A stretch of 7,142 nt of DNA from an uncultured Eubacteriales bacterium (GCA_910580045.1 CAJTXF010000077.1:3835-10976), one strand, 5' to 3'; positions 1 to 5,652 are shown, counted from the stretch's first letter. Notes: generated from the letters alone by a model not told the origin. Numbers and translations are program-made.

Positions 1-1
1 C

Positions 2-562
2 GGCATCAACCAGGGCTGCACCTTCCCGGATTTGCGGGTGGAGCACATGCGGCAGATTGGGGATATGGACTTGGACGGCTACGGCATTGGGGGCCTGGCT
101 GTGGGCGAGCCTGCTGAGGTGATGTATGAAATCATTGAGGCTATTGAGCCCCATATGCCCAAAGACAAAATACGCTATCTTATGGGCGTGGGCACCCCGG
201 TGAATATTTTGGAGGCGGTCCGCCGGGGCGTGGATTTGTTTGACTGCGTGATGCCCACCCGCAACGCCCGCCACGGCCACGCCTTTACCGGCGAAGGGGT
301 GCGCAACCTGCTCAACGCCAAGTACACCCTGGATACAGCCCCCCTGGACGAGCAGTGTGAGTGCCCGGTGTGCAGGAAGTTCAGCCGGGCCTATATCCAC
401 CACCTGTTCAAGGCCGGGGAGATGCTGGCCATGCGGCTGACGGTAATGCACAATCTGTATTTTTATAACCATTTGCTGGAAAAGATACGCAGGGCGCTGG
501 ACGAGGAGCGGTTCGATAGCTTTTATCGGGAGAACGTGGAGAAGCTGGGCCGGAGGATATAG
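2..562 (+). CDS. tgt: Queuine/preQ1 tRNA-ribosyltransferase, C-terminal part (5' end outside window)
   Basis: This is the last 186 residues of a tRNA-guanine transglycosylase, which exchanges guanine at the wobble position (G34) of GUN-anticodon tRNAs for the queuosine precursor preQ1 in the cytoplasm. The frame is open to the left edge and begins with GINQG, equivalent to the family's GIVQG segment with its base-recognising Gln. Next come GYGIGGLAVGE, RYLMGVG and FDCVMPTRNARHGH. The Asp of FDC (nt 242-244) corresponds to the catalytic nucleophile. The structural zinc site is complete: CxCx2C then His, with 31 residues from first Cys to His, exactly the family spacing. The protein ends at a normal TAG shortly after that domain, so the C-terminus looks intact. 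Bacteria often place tgt next to yajC, as here, but 460 bp and a new promoter separate them. No convincing terminator follows directly; there is only a small GAGCC/GGCTC hairpin at 577-590. Identification is very secure. Confidence 0.97.
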   Translation, partial: GINQGCTFPDLRVEHMRQIGDMDLDGYGIGGLAVGEPAEVMYEIIEAIEPHMPKDKIRYLMGVGTPVNILEAVRRGVDLFDCVMPTRNARHGHAFTGEGVRNLLNAKYTLDTAPLDEQCECPVCRKFSRAYIHHLFKAGEMLAMRLTVMHNLYFYNHLLEKIRRALDEERFDSFYRENVEKLGRRI

Positions 563-640
563 GGGAGAAAAGTCAAGAGCCTGGCGGCTCGGGGCAGGGC
601 CTTAAACGTTCCCTATACTGCTGCCCAATTGCAGAGGTGC

Positions 641-820
641 TTAAGGAACCACTGATTAAATCACGCCCGGCGGCTTGGCACGCATCCCACTTGCACTTTT
701 CCCCTCATAGCGCACAGCTTTCGTTTGCCAACCGCCAGATTGGCCGCACTCAATCTATGCACTCTGACGAAAAAATTGACTGCGCGATATGCGCACCAGA
801 TTTAATCAGTACTTCCTTAA
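641..820. repeat. Putative MITE-like element bounded by 22-bp terminal inverted repeats
   Basis: The left end (641-662) reads ttaaggaa-cc-actgattaaatc. The right end (799-820), reverse-complemented, reads ttaaggaa-gt-actgattaaatc, so 20 of 22 positions match across a 180-bp unit. The repeats start and end with TTAA. The interior has no recognisable protein or transposase; a 15-base near-palindrome tgcgc-gatat-gcgca lies at 781-795, beside the right arm. Size, long terminal inverted repeats and position in an intergenic gap fit a miniature inverted-repeat element mobilised in trans, or another dispersed repeat family. The only flanking duplication seen is AGGT (635-638 and 821-824), offset by two bases on the left, so it is not convincing. 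The arms could also pair in RNA as a long stem-loop after tgt. Copy number elsewhere in the genome cannot be seen. Confidence 0.5.
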
Positions 821-958
821 AGGTCTGTCAGGTGAGCGCTTGCCCTGCGGTGGGGACAGCCTGCCGCCTATCTGCCCTGGCAGTCCCGAACTTCCCGACC
901 ATCTTGTCCTTCCGTCGGCCCCAAAACCACAGTTGCGCCATTCTCCTGAATATTTTAC

Positions 959-987
959 TTGCATATTGCCTATTTTCCTGATATAAT
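959..987 (+). promoter_or_regulatory. Sigma-A type promoter of yajC
   Basis: The -35 TTGCAT (959-964) and a perfect -10 TATAAT (982-987) are 17 bp apart and lie 37 bp upstream of the yajC start. A 6-bp inverted repeat (cctgat/atcagg, 977-991) overlaps the -10. It could be an operator or chance. Its presence suggests yajC is transcribed independently of tgt. Confidence 0.75.
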
Positions 988-1024
988 CAGGAAGGATTAT
1001 CCGGAAGGGATGTGTTGACACAAA

Positions 1025-1357
1025 ATGTACAACCTCAAGGTATTGGATGCTGCGGCCAGCGGAGCAGGCGGCGGCATGAGCCTCATTGTGATGATTCTGG
1101 TCTACGGTTTGTTTTTCGTGGCCCTTTACTTCATCTTTTTCCGCCCTCAGAACAAGAAAAAGAAGAAGGAAGCCGAGATGCGCAAAAACGCCCAGGTGGG
1201 GGACGAGATTACCACCATTGGCGGCATCTGCGGCCGCATTGTGGCGGTGAAGGACGAGTCTGACTCTGTGATTATCGAGACCGGCAGCGACAAGTCCAAG
1301 CTGCGTGTCAAGCGCTGGTCCATCGGCAGCGTGGACACAGTGCACGAGGATGACTGA
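1025..1357 (+). CDS. yajC: Preprotein translocase accessory subunit YajC
   Basis: This is a 110-residue YajC-family protein, a small single-pass inner-membrane partner of the Sec translocon that in well-studied bacteria sits in a complex with SecD and SecF. A short Gly/Ala-rich N-terminus precedes one membrane helix at about residues 18-39. The family hallmarks follow: FFRPQ at the cytoplasmic side, a Lys run (44-48), then QVGDEITTIGGICGRIVAV (57-75), which forms the small conserved cytoplasmic domain. Length is normal for the family. The start at 1025 fits the N-terminal length of relatives, though its Shine-Dalgarno (ggaaggga, 1003-1010) is 14 bases away, longer than usual. ATG 1076 (residue 18) is an alternative that would begin directly at the helix. 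secD and secF do not follow; the next gene is a TIGR04086 membrane protein, beyond a strong hairpin. The tgt-yajC order is conserved widely, which supports the call. Confidence 0.95.
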   Translation: MYNLKVLDAAASGAGGGMSLIVMILVYGLFFVALYFIFFRPQNKKKKKEAEMRKNAQVGDEITTIGGICGRIVAVKDESDSVIIETGSDKSKLRVKRWSIGSVDTVHEDD

Positions 1358-1399
1358 GCGTTCAAACAGACTCTAAGCTGAACCCCTAATTTCAGGAAT

Positions 1400-1460
1400 A
1401 AAAAGACCTTGCCTCTCATAAGATGTACCGTTGAAATCTCATGAGCTGCGAGGTCTTTTT
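1400..1460 (+). terminator. Long hairpin after yajC, likely terminator/attenuator overlapping the next gene's RBS
   Basis: The arms at 1400-1424 and 1436-1460 match at 21 of 25 positions around an 11-nt loop. The outer part pairs aaaaagacct with aggtcttttt, giving a U-run at the 3' end and making the structure potentially bidirectional. It ends only three bases before the ATG of the next gene. The 3' arm contains GAGGT (1450-1454), the only Shine-Dalgarno candidate for that gene, so the folded form would both favour termination and hide the ribosome binding site. Confidence 0.75.
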
Positions 1461-1463
1461 GCT

Positions 1464-1841
1464 ATGAAATGGATAAAAGCTATGGCCCTTTCCGCTGTGG
1501 TGACCCTGTTCGCCGCCATGCTTCTGCTCTCTGCCGCTGGGTTTGTCATCTGCCGCAGCGGCGCGCTGCCCAGAAGCTCCCTGAGCCTGATTACCACCCT
1601 GATTGCCTGCGCAGCGGTGTTCCTGGGCGGGCTTCTGCCCGGGCTGTCCCTGCGGGAGAAGGGGCTGTTTTTGGGGCTGGGGGCCGGGGCGCTGTTTTTG
1701 GTGTGCGCTGGGCTGGTGACAGTGCTGGTCTTTCAGGCTGAGCCGGACCCGGCCAGCGCGGGCAAGGCAGCTGCTGTCCTGCTCAGCGGGGCCATTGGGG
1801 GTATCCTGGGGGCCAACCGCAAGCGGAAGGTGAAATTCTAA
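1464..1841 (+). CDS. TIGR04086 family membrane protein
   Basis: This is a 125-residue hydrophobic protein with four predicted membrane helices at about residues 7-29, 40-61, 66-90 and 99-117, and a basic tail (NRKRKVKF). Length, four-helix layout, the MKWIKA start and position after yajC match the TIGR04086 family of Firmicutes, whose function is unknown. The start is ATG 1464, with GAGGT nine bases upstream. The frame extends upstream to a TTG at 1431, but that lies in the hairpin loop region and has no Shine-Dalgarno, so it is not used. No promoter of its own is evident between yajC and this gene. It is probably reached by readthrough from the yajC promoter past the 1400-1460 hairpin, which would make its expression conditional. 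Family assignment is by overall pattern rather than a catalytic motif, so it is somewhat less sure than for the neighbours. Confidence 0.8.
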   Translation: MKWIKAMALSAVVTLFAAMLLLSAAGFVICRSGALPRSSLSLITTLIACAAVFLGGLLPGLSLREKGLFLGLGAGALFLVCAGLVTVLVFQAEPDPASAGKAAAVLLSGAIGGILGANRKRKVKF

Positions 1842-1889
1842 TTTGGGGATACAATCCTGTAATTTCGGGTTACAGCTCTGCAATCTGCC

Positions 1890-1918
1890 TTGTCAAACCT
1901 TTTGGGCTGCGGTATAAT
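1890..1918 (+). promoter_or_regulatory. Sigma-A type promoter of the DUF4349 lipoprotein gene
   Basis: The -35 TTGTCA (1890-1895) and a perfect -10 TATAAT (1913-1918) are separated by 17 bp, 22 bp before the ATG at 1941. This gives a short leader of about 15-20 nt. Its presence rules out the longer reading frame whose TTG codon coincides with the -35. Confidence 0.8.
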
Positions 1919-1940
1919 AGTACCAAAACCGAGAGGGGCG

Positions 1941-2930
1941 ATGAAGATGAAAACCATGAGGAGAAGCCTTCCGCTTTTGGCGCTGGGCCTGGCTCTGGCT
2001 CTCTGCCTGACTGCCTGCGGCGGGAAGGACAGCGCTGGCCTTGTTGGCGGCAGCTCCGGCAGCGCGGTCTACACCACGCCGGAGCAGGAGGCCACTGAGG
2101 CTCTGTCTGACTACGACGGGGGCATGGAGCCTGCCGCAGAGGAGGGTTCGCCGGATACCGCCCCTATCACCCCTCAGAACGAGAACCGGAAGCTGATTAC
2201 CACAGTGGATATAGAGGCCGAGAGCCGGGATTATGACAGCTTCCTCTCCTGGCTGGACGGAAAGCTGGCCCAGGCAGGGGGCTACATTGAGAACTCCGAG
2301 ATGCAGGCCTACGACGAAAACCACCGGAACTGCCATCTGACGCTCCGAATCCCCGCGGATAAGCTGGACGGATTTTTGAGCTCCATGGGGGAAAACTGCA
2401 ATGTGCTGAACAAGTCCATACGCCAAGAGGACGTGACCCTGAGCTATGTGGACACCCAAAGCCATCGGGATGCCCTGCGGGTGGAGCAGGAGCGCCTGCT
2501 GGAGCTGTTGGAGCAGGCAGAGAGCCTGGAGGATATTATTGCCCTGGAGGACAGGCTGACCAATGTGCGGTACCAGCTGCAAAACTACGAGTCCGCCCTG
2601 CGGACGCTGGACAGCCAGGTGGATTACAGCACAGTGGAGCTCTCCCTCCAGGAGGTGCGGGAGCTCACCGAGCCTGCGCCGGAGAGCTGGGGCAGCCGGG
2701 CCTGGTCCGGGATGAAGGAGAACGCCCGGGATATTGGGCAGTTCTTCCAGGAGCTGGGGCTGTTTTTGGTGACCCATCTGCCCATCTTAACCCTGCTGGG
2801 CCTGGTGGCGCTGGTGGTTTGGCTGGCAACCATAAAGCCCCGCCGGAGGGCCCGGGAGCACCGCCGCCAGCAGCAGGAGCTGATTCGCTCTGCAGGGCAG
2901 GCCAATCCAGAGCAGGAGAAGAAAGAATAG
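1941..2930 (+). CDS. DUF4349 domain-containing lipoprotein
   Basis: The product is a 329-residue predicted surface lipoprotein. The N-terminus has basic residues, a hydrophobic core and a lipobox LTAC with the lipidated Cys at residue 26, followed by a Gly/Ser/acidic linker to about residue 80. The DUF4349 domain starts near NRKLITTVDIEAESRDYDSF and runs to about residue 245. It includes a Leu/Glu-rich coiled coil at roughly 178-228 (ERLLELLEQAESLEDIIALE region) and the VDYSTVELSL strand typical of the family. A second hydrophobic helix (about 271-298) and a strongly basic, Gln-rich tail follow. The protein is thus anchored twice: by lipid at the N-terminus and by a helix at the C-terminus, with the tail in the cytoplasm. 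The function of DUF4349 is not established. The start is ATG 1941 or ATG 1947. The purine-rich gagagggg (1931-1938) serves either, and 1947 gives the more usual spacing. It has its own promoter and is probably monocistronic. Confidence 0.88.
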   Translation: MKMKTMRRSLPLLALGLALALCLTACGGKDSAGLVGGSSGSAVYTTPEQEATEALSDYDGGMEPAAEEGSPDTAPITPQNENRKLITTVDIEAESRDYDSFLSWLDGKLAQAGGYIENSEMQAYDENHRNCHLTLRIPADKLDGFLSSMGENCNVLNKSIRQEDVTLSYVDTQSHRDALRVEQERLLELLEQAESLEDIIALEDRLTNVRYQLQNYESALRTLDSQVDYSTVELSLQEVRELTEPAPESWGSRAWSGMKENARDIGQFFQELGLFLVTHLPILTLLGLVALVVWLATIKPRRRAREHRRQQQELIRSAGQANPEQEKKE

Positions 2931-2941
2931 GTGCAGGTATA

Positions 2942-2987
2942 CCTGTAAAGCATGGGAAACTATGCTTTACAGGCACTTGCCTTTTTT
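2942..2987 (+). terminator. Perfect 12-bp hairpin and T-run after the DUF4349 gene
   Basis: cctgtaaagcat (2942-2953) pairs perfectly with atgctttacagg (2962-2973) around an 8-nt loop; gtg (2931-2933) and cac (2974-2976) can extend it across a bulge. A run of six T lies at 2982-2987, eight bases beyond the stem. That is further than in a textbook intrinsic terminator, so the assignment is moderate. A second perfect palindrome, caggtatacctg (2934-2945), overlaps its left arm. Confidence 0.55.
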
Positions 2988-3005
2988 CGGAAAGTGGAGT
3001 ATAAT
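2977..3005 (+). promoter_or_regulatory. Sigma-A type promoter of the DUF3737 gene
   Basis: The -35 TTGCCT (2977-2982) and a perfect -10 TATAAT (3000-3005) have a 17-bp spacer. The -35 begins one base after the preceding hairpin's extended stem. The predicted transcript has a leader of about 70 nt before the ATG at 3085. Confidence 0.7.
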
Positions 3006-3084
3006 GGTATACATTCCCAGGCGCCGGCTGTATCTGCTGGTTCGGGGCTTTGGGAGGAAACTTTCGGAAAAGAGGAGCATACCT

Positions 3085-3936
3085 ATGACAGTAATAGAGA
3101 ATAAAACCTTTGACGAAGAGCGCGCCCTTTACGCCAGCCAGGATGTACTGGTGATAAATTGCTCTTTTGACGGCCCGGCCGATGGGGAGAGCGCCTTTAA
3201 GGAGAGCCGGAATGTGGCTGTGGAGCACAGCTTTTTCAACCTGCGCTATCCCTTCTGGCACGACGAGGGCCTGCGCCTGGAGCACTGTGAGCTGACAGAG
3301 CTCTGCCGGGCCGCGCTCTGGTATACCCATGACGCGGAAATTGTGGACTCTCAGCTGCATGGCATCAAGGCTGTGCGGGAGTGCGGGAATATCAGCCTGC
3401 GGAACTGTGACATTGTCTCCCCGGAGTTTGGCTGGTTTGTCCACGGCATCAGCATGAGCGGCTGCTCCGTGGAGGGAGAGTACTTTATGATGCGCTCTGA
3501 CAAGCTGCGCTTTGAGGGTGTGCGGCTGAAAGGGAAGTATTCCTTCCAGTACATTGAGGACTCAGTGTTTGAGAACTGCAATTTTGATACCAAAGATGCT
3601 TTCTGGCACGCCAAAAACGTCACCGTGCGCAACAGCACCATCAAGGGGGAGTACCTGGCCTGGTACTGTGAGAATGTCACCTTTGAGAACTGCAAAATCA
3701 TCGGTACCCAGCCCCTGTGCTACTGCAAAGGCCTCAAGCTCATTAACTGCCAGATGATTGACACGGATTTGAGCTTTGAAAAGTCTGAGGTAGAGGCCAG
3801 CCTGACCGCGCCCATTCTCAGCATCAAGAACCCCCTGTCCGGGCATATTTGTGTCCCGGCTGTGGAGGAGATTATCCGGGATGACCCCCAGTCCGCTGGG
3901 GAAGTCCTGGTGTGCTGCCAGTGCTGCTGTGTCTGA
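3085..3936 (+). CDS. DUF3737 family protein (right-handed beta-helix type)
   Basis: The product has 283 residues, no signal peptide and no membrane segment, so it is probably cytoplasmic. Almost the whole length consists of short repeating strands with a regular N-C-x-[IF]/E-N-C pattern: INCSFDG, EHCEL, RNCDI, SGCSV, ENCNF, ENCKI, INCQM. This is the ladder of a right-handed parallel beta-helix in which Cys/Asn side chains stack inside. The opening MTVIENKTFDEERALY and the repeated Trp/Tyr-Trp positions (YPFWHD, ALWYTHD, DAFWHA, LAWYCEN) match the DUF3737 family, whose biochemical role is unknown; sequence-related beta-helices include polysaccharide-acting enzymes, but no catalytic residues can be assigned here. 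The start is ATG 3085, with agaggag seven bases upstream. The frame is open 41 codons further upstream, but that part covers the promoter. The C-terminus ends in VCCQCCCV, an unusual Cys cluster. It is probably monocistronic, with its own promoter and terminator. Confidence 0.87.
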   Translation: MTVIENKTFDEERALYASQDVLVINCSFDGPADGESAFKESRNVAVEHSFFNLRYPFWHDEGLRLEHCELTELCRAALWYTHDAEIVDSQLHGIKAVRECGNISLRNCDIVSPEFGWFVHGISMSGCSVEGEYFMMRSDKLRFEGVRLKGKYSFQYIEDSVFENCNFDTKDAFWHAKNVTVRNSTIKGEYLAWYCENVTFENCKIIGTQPLCYCKGLKLINCQMIDTDLSFEKSEVEASLTAPILSIKNPLSGHICVPAVEEIIRDDPQSAGEVLVCCQCCCV

Positions 3937-3948
3937 CAGCGTATTCCG

Positions 3949-3980
3949 TGCCGCGGAGCCAGCCTCCGCGGCATTTTTTT
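3949..3980 (+). terminator. Rho-independent terminator after the DUF3737 gene
   Basis: A perfect 10-bp GC-rich stem, tgccgcggag (3949-3958) with ctccgcggca (3964-3973), encloses a 5-nt loop and is followed immediately by seven T. It lies 12 bases past the stop codon and isolates the biotin operon from upstream transcription. Confidence 0.95.
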
Positions 3981-3988
3981 GAGGTAAA

Positions 3989-4021
3989 TTGTCACCTGGG
4001 AAATAAAGAGGCCGTTGACAA
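3989..4021 (+). promoter_or_regulatory. Candidate BirA (biotin) operator
   Basis: TTGTCACCT (3989-3997), then 15 bases, then CGTTGACAA (4013-4021). Known BirA boxes in Firmicutes have the form TTGTnAACC-N14-16-GGTTnACAA; here the left half matches 7 of 9 and the right half 8 of 9, with a permitted spacer. The outer arms are a perfect ATTGTCA/TGACAAT inverted repeat. The right half contains the -35 of the birA promoter, so bound BirA would block RNA polymerase. The downstream BirA has a DNA-binding domain, which fits autoregulation. Confidence 0.65.
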
Positions 4022-4044
4022 TCCGCCGGGGCCTGTGATATAGT
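4015..4044 (+). promoter_or_regulatory. Sigma-A type promoter of the birA-bioY-DUF1284 operon
   Basis: A perfect -35 TTGACA (4015-4020) and -10 TATAGT (4039-4044) have an 18-bp spacer, 52 bp before the birA ATG. The -35 is embedded in the right half of the candidate BirA operator. Confidence 0.75.
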
Positions 4045-4096
4045 AAACCCGTCAAGAGTATAGGCCGTTGCTCACAAAAACGAAAGGAGGAGTCAG

Positions 4097-5104
4097 ATGG
4101 GAGCAGACGAAGAGATTCTGGAGCTTCTGCGTACCAGCAAAGGCCCGGTCTCTGGCGAAGAGATGGCCCGGCGGCTGGGGATTACCCGGAATTCCGTGTG
4201 GAAGGCTGTGGAAAAGCTGCGCCGGACAGGGTATGAGATTGAGGCTGGCACCAACAAAGGCTACCGCCTGGTGCGGGAGTCCCAGGTCCTCAGCCCGGAG
4301 AACATACGCCTCCGGCTGGACAAGGAGCTGTCCGGCCTGGCCATTCAGGTGCGGGAGGTGGTCAGCTCCACCAACACGGTGCTGAAAGAGCTGGCCGAGC
4401 AGGGCGGCCGGGAGGGCATGGTCATCATTGCCCAGAGGCAGGAAAAGGGCAAAGGCCGCTTGGGCCGGAGCTTTCACTCGCCCCGGGGCTCCGGGCTGTA
4501 TATGAGCATTCTTCTGCGGCCCGCTCTTCCTGCCGAGGAATCCCTGGCCATCACCACAGCTGCGGCTGTGGCTGTGGCAGGGGCGATTGACACCCTGACC
4601 GGGGAGCGCTCGAAAATCAAGTGGGTCAATGACGTGTACCTGCACGGCAAAAAGGTATGCGGCATTCTGACGGAAGCCTCTGTAGACTTTGAGAATGGGG
4701 GTCTGCACTACGCGGTGCTGGGCATTGGTGTAAACCTGCAGGCGCCTCCTGGGGGCTTTCCCGCTGAGCTGAGCATGGCTGGGGCCATCTTCCCAGACCA
4801 GCCCCCGGAGGGGGCCAGGGCCTGGCTGGCGGCGGAAATCCTGAACCGGTTTTTTGCCTGCTACCGCCAGCTGCCCCAGCGGGGCTTTATGGAGGAGTAC
4901 CGGGCGCGCTCCCTGCTCACCGGCATGGAAATCACCTTTCAGCAGGGGGCCAGCCAGTGGGACGGGACAGTGCAGGGCATTGACGACCAGGCCAGGCTGC
5001 TGGTCCGCCTGCCGGATGGCCGGGAAAGGGCCTTTGGCGCCGGCGAGGTGGCTGTGATGAAAAAGAGCCTGCAGAATCTGCGGGAGAATGGAGAAGAAAC
5101 ATGA
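4097..5104 (+). CDS. birA: Bifunctional biotin-[acetyl-CoA-carboxylase] ligase / biotin operon repressor
   Basis: This 335-residue class II biotin protein ligase activates biotin to biotinyl-5'-AMP and transfers it to the lysine of biotin carboxyl carrier domains in the cytoplasm. With bound biotinyl-AMP it also represses biotin genes. Residues 1-60 form a winged helix-turn-helix (SGEEMARRLGITRNSVWKAVEKL, wing to GYRLV). The catalytic core shows SSTN (90-93), the ligase loop KGKGRLGRSFHSPRGSG (117-133), KWVNDVYLHGKKVCGIL (175-191) with the Lys that contacts biotinyl-AMP near 186, and the GIGVNL segment (209-214). A C-terminal SH3-like domain (about 277-323) completes it, so length and order are as expected. 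The ATG has a strong AAAGGAGG six bases upstream. The last codons overlap the bioY start as ATGA. The candidate operator at 3989-4021 implies autoregulation by biotin supply. All key motifs are intact. Confidence 0.97.
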   Translation: MGADEEILELLRTSKGPVSGEEMARRLGITRNSVWKAVEKLRRTGYEIEAGTNKGYRLVRESQVLSPENIRLRLDKELSGLAIQVREVVSSTNTVLKELAEQGGREGMVIIAQRQEKGKGRLGRSFHSPRGSGLYMSILLRPALPAEESLAITTAAAVAVAGAIDTLTGERSKIKWVNDVYLHGKKVCGILTEASVDFENGGLHYAVLGIGVNLQAPPGGFPAELSMAGAIFPDQPPEGARAWLAAEILNRFFACYRQLPQRGFMEEYRARSLLTGMEITFQQGASQWDGTVQGIDDQARLLVRLPDGRERAFGAGEVAVMKKSLQNLRENGEET

Positions 5105-5652
5105 AATTTAACGGGAACAATTCTGTCCAAAAATGTGTGCTGTGCGGGGTGCTGGCGGCTTTGCTGGCAGTGCTCTCCCAGGTGTCCATTCCTCTGCCCA
5201 TTGGGGTGCCTGTCACTCTGCAGACCTTCGCGGTGGCCTTGTGCGGCTATGTGCTGGGCCCTGCTATGGGTACTGCGGCAGTGGGGGTTTATCTGGCCCT
5301 GGGCGCAGTGGGCCTGCCGGTATTCGCGGGCTTTTCCGGGGGATTTGGGGCCTTTTTGGGCATGACCGGCGGGTTCCTGTGGGGGTTCCTGCCCATGGCC
5401 CTGCTGTGCGGGCTGGGCCTGCGGGGCGGAAAAGCCATTGCCATTGCCCTGGGGACAGTGGGCCTGGCCGCGTGCCATCTGTGCGGGTGCGTACAGTTCG
5501 CCCTGGTGGCGTCCATGCCCTTCCCGCAGGCGTTTCTTACAGCCAGCGCGCCCTTCCTGATTAAGGATGTGGTTTCTGTTGCCCTGGCCTATTTCGCGGC
5601 CCTGGCCGTGACGGCCAGCATAAAAAAAGCCGGCCTGGGAGGCGCGGCATGA
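5101..5652 (+). CDS. bioY: Biotin transporter BioY (ECF transporter substrate-binding subunit)
   Basis: BioY is the high-affinity biotin-binding membrane (S) component of an energy-coupling factor importer. In Firmicutes it normally shares the EcfA/A'/T energising module encoded elsewhere, and none is present in this window. The 183-residue protein is hydrophobic throughout with about six membrane helices. It carries family hallmarks: IPLPIGVPVTLQTFAV (30-45), the GLPVFAGFSGGFGAFLGMTGG glycine-rich stretch starting at residue 71, TGGFLWGF (89-96) and a late FLIKDVVSVALA helix (152-163). The ATG overlaps the birA stop codon (ATGA), with GGAG seven bases upstream inside birA, indicating translational coupling. 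Its own stop overlaps the next start in the same way. Position directly behind birA and the candidate BirA operator indicates biotin-repressed expression. No biosynthetic bio genes are visible, so the organism may depend on uptake, although this cannot be judged from one window. Confidence 0.97.
   Translation: MKFNGNNSVQKCVLCGVLAALLAVLSQVSIPLPIGVPVTLQTFAVALCGYVLGPAMGTAAVGVYLALGAVGLPVFAGFSGGFGAFLGMTGGFLWGFLPMALLCGLGLRGGKAIAIALGTVGLAACHLCGCVQFALVASMPFPQAFLTASAPFLIKDVVSVALAYFAALAVTASIKKAGLGGAA

Noticed and set aside
577..626. Small hairpins after tgt (GAGCC/GGCTC; gggcag/ctgccc) as an intrinsic terminator
   Set aside because: Short stems and no T-run on the plus strand; reported only as context.
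821..958. Possible small gene or RNA between the inverted-repeat element and the yajC promoter
   Set aside because: No start with ribosome binding site, no conserved motif and no convincing fold seen; nothing supportable in this stretch.
637..981. 114-codon plus-strand reading frame across the inverted-repeat element
   Set aside because: It crosses both repeat arms and the yajC promoter, has low-complexity non-family-like translation and no ribosome binding site; treated as non-coding.
806..1345. Long minus-strand reading frame antisense to yajC and its promoter
   Set aside because: It overlaps a secure gene and its promoter and has no recognisable domain; long antisense frames are common in GC-rich coding DNA.
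1431..1463. TTG 1431 start for the TIGR04086 gene
   Set aside because: It lies in the hairpin loop with no ribosome binding site and would add a hydrophilic leader not expected for the family.
1857..1875. ctgtaa/ttacag hairpin after the TIGR04086 gene as a terminator
   Set aside because: Only six weak base pairs with no T-run after it; insufficient to call.
1890..1940. Upstream extension of the DUF4349 gene to TTG 1890 (17 extra residues)
   Set aside because: The TTG is part of the -35 hexamer, and the extension spans the -10 TATAAT; the signal peptide begins naturally at 1941/1947 behind a purine-rich ribosome binding site.
2962..3084. Upstream extension of the DUF3737 gene to ATG 2962 or ATG 3004
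   Set aside because: These starts lie within or before the promoter and hairpin, lack Shine-Dalgarno sequences, and add residues unlike the family; ATG 3085 has agaggag at ideal spacing.
4045..4096. Riboswitch in the birA leader
   Set aside because: The leader is only about 45 nt and has no aptamer-like structure; the operator explanation fits better.
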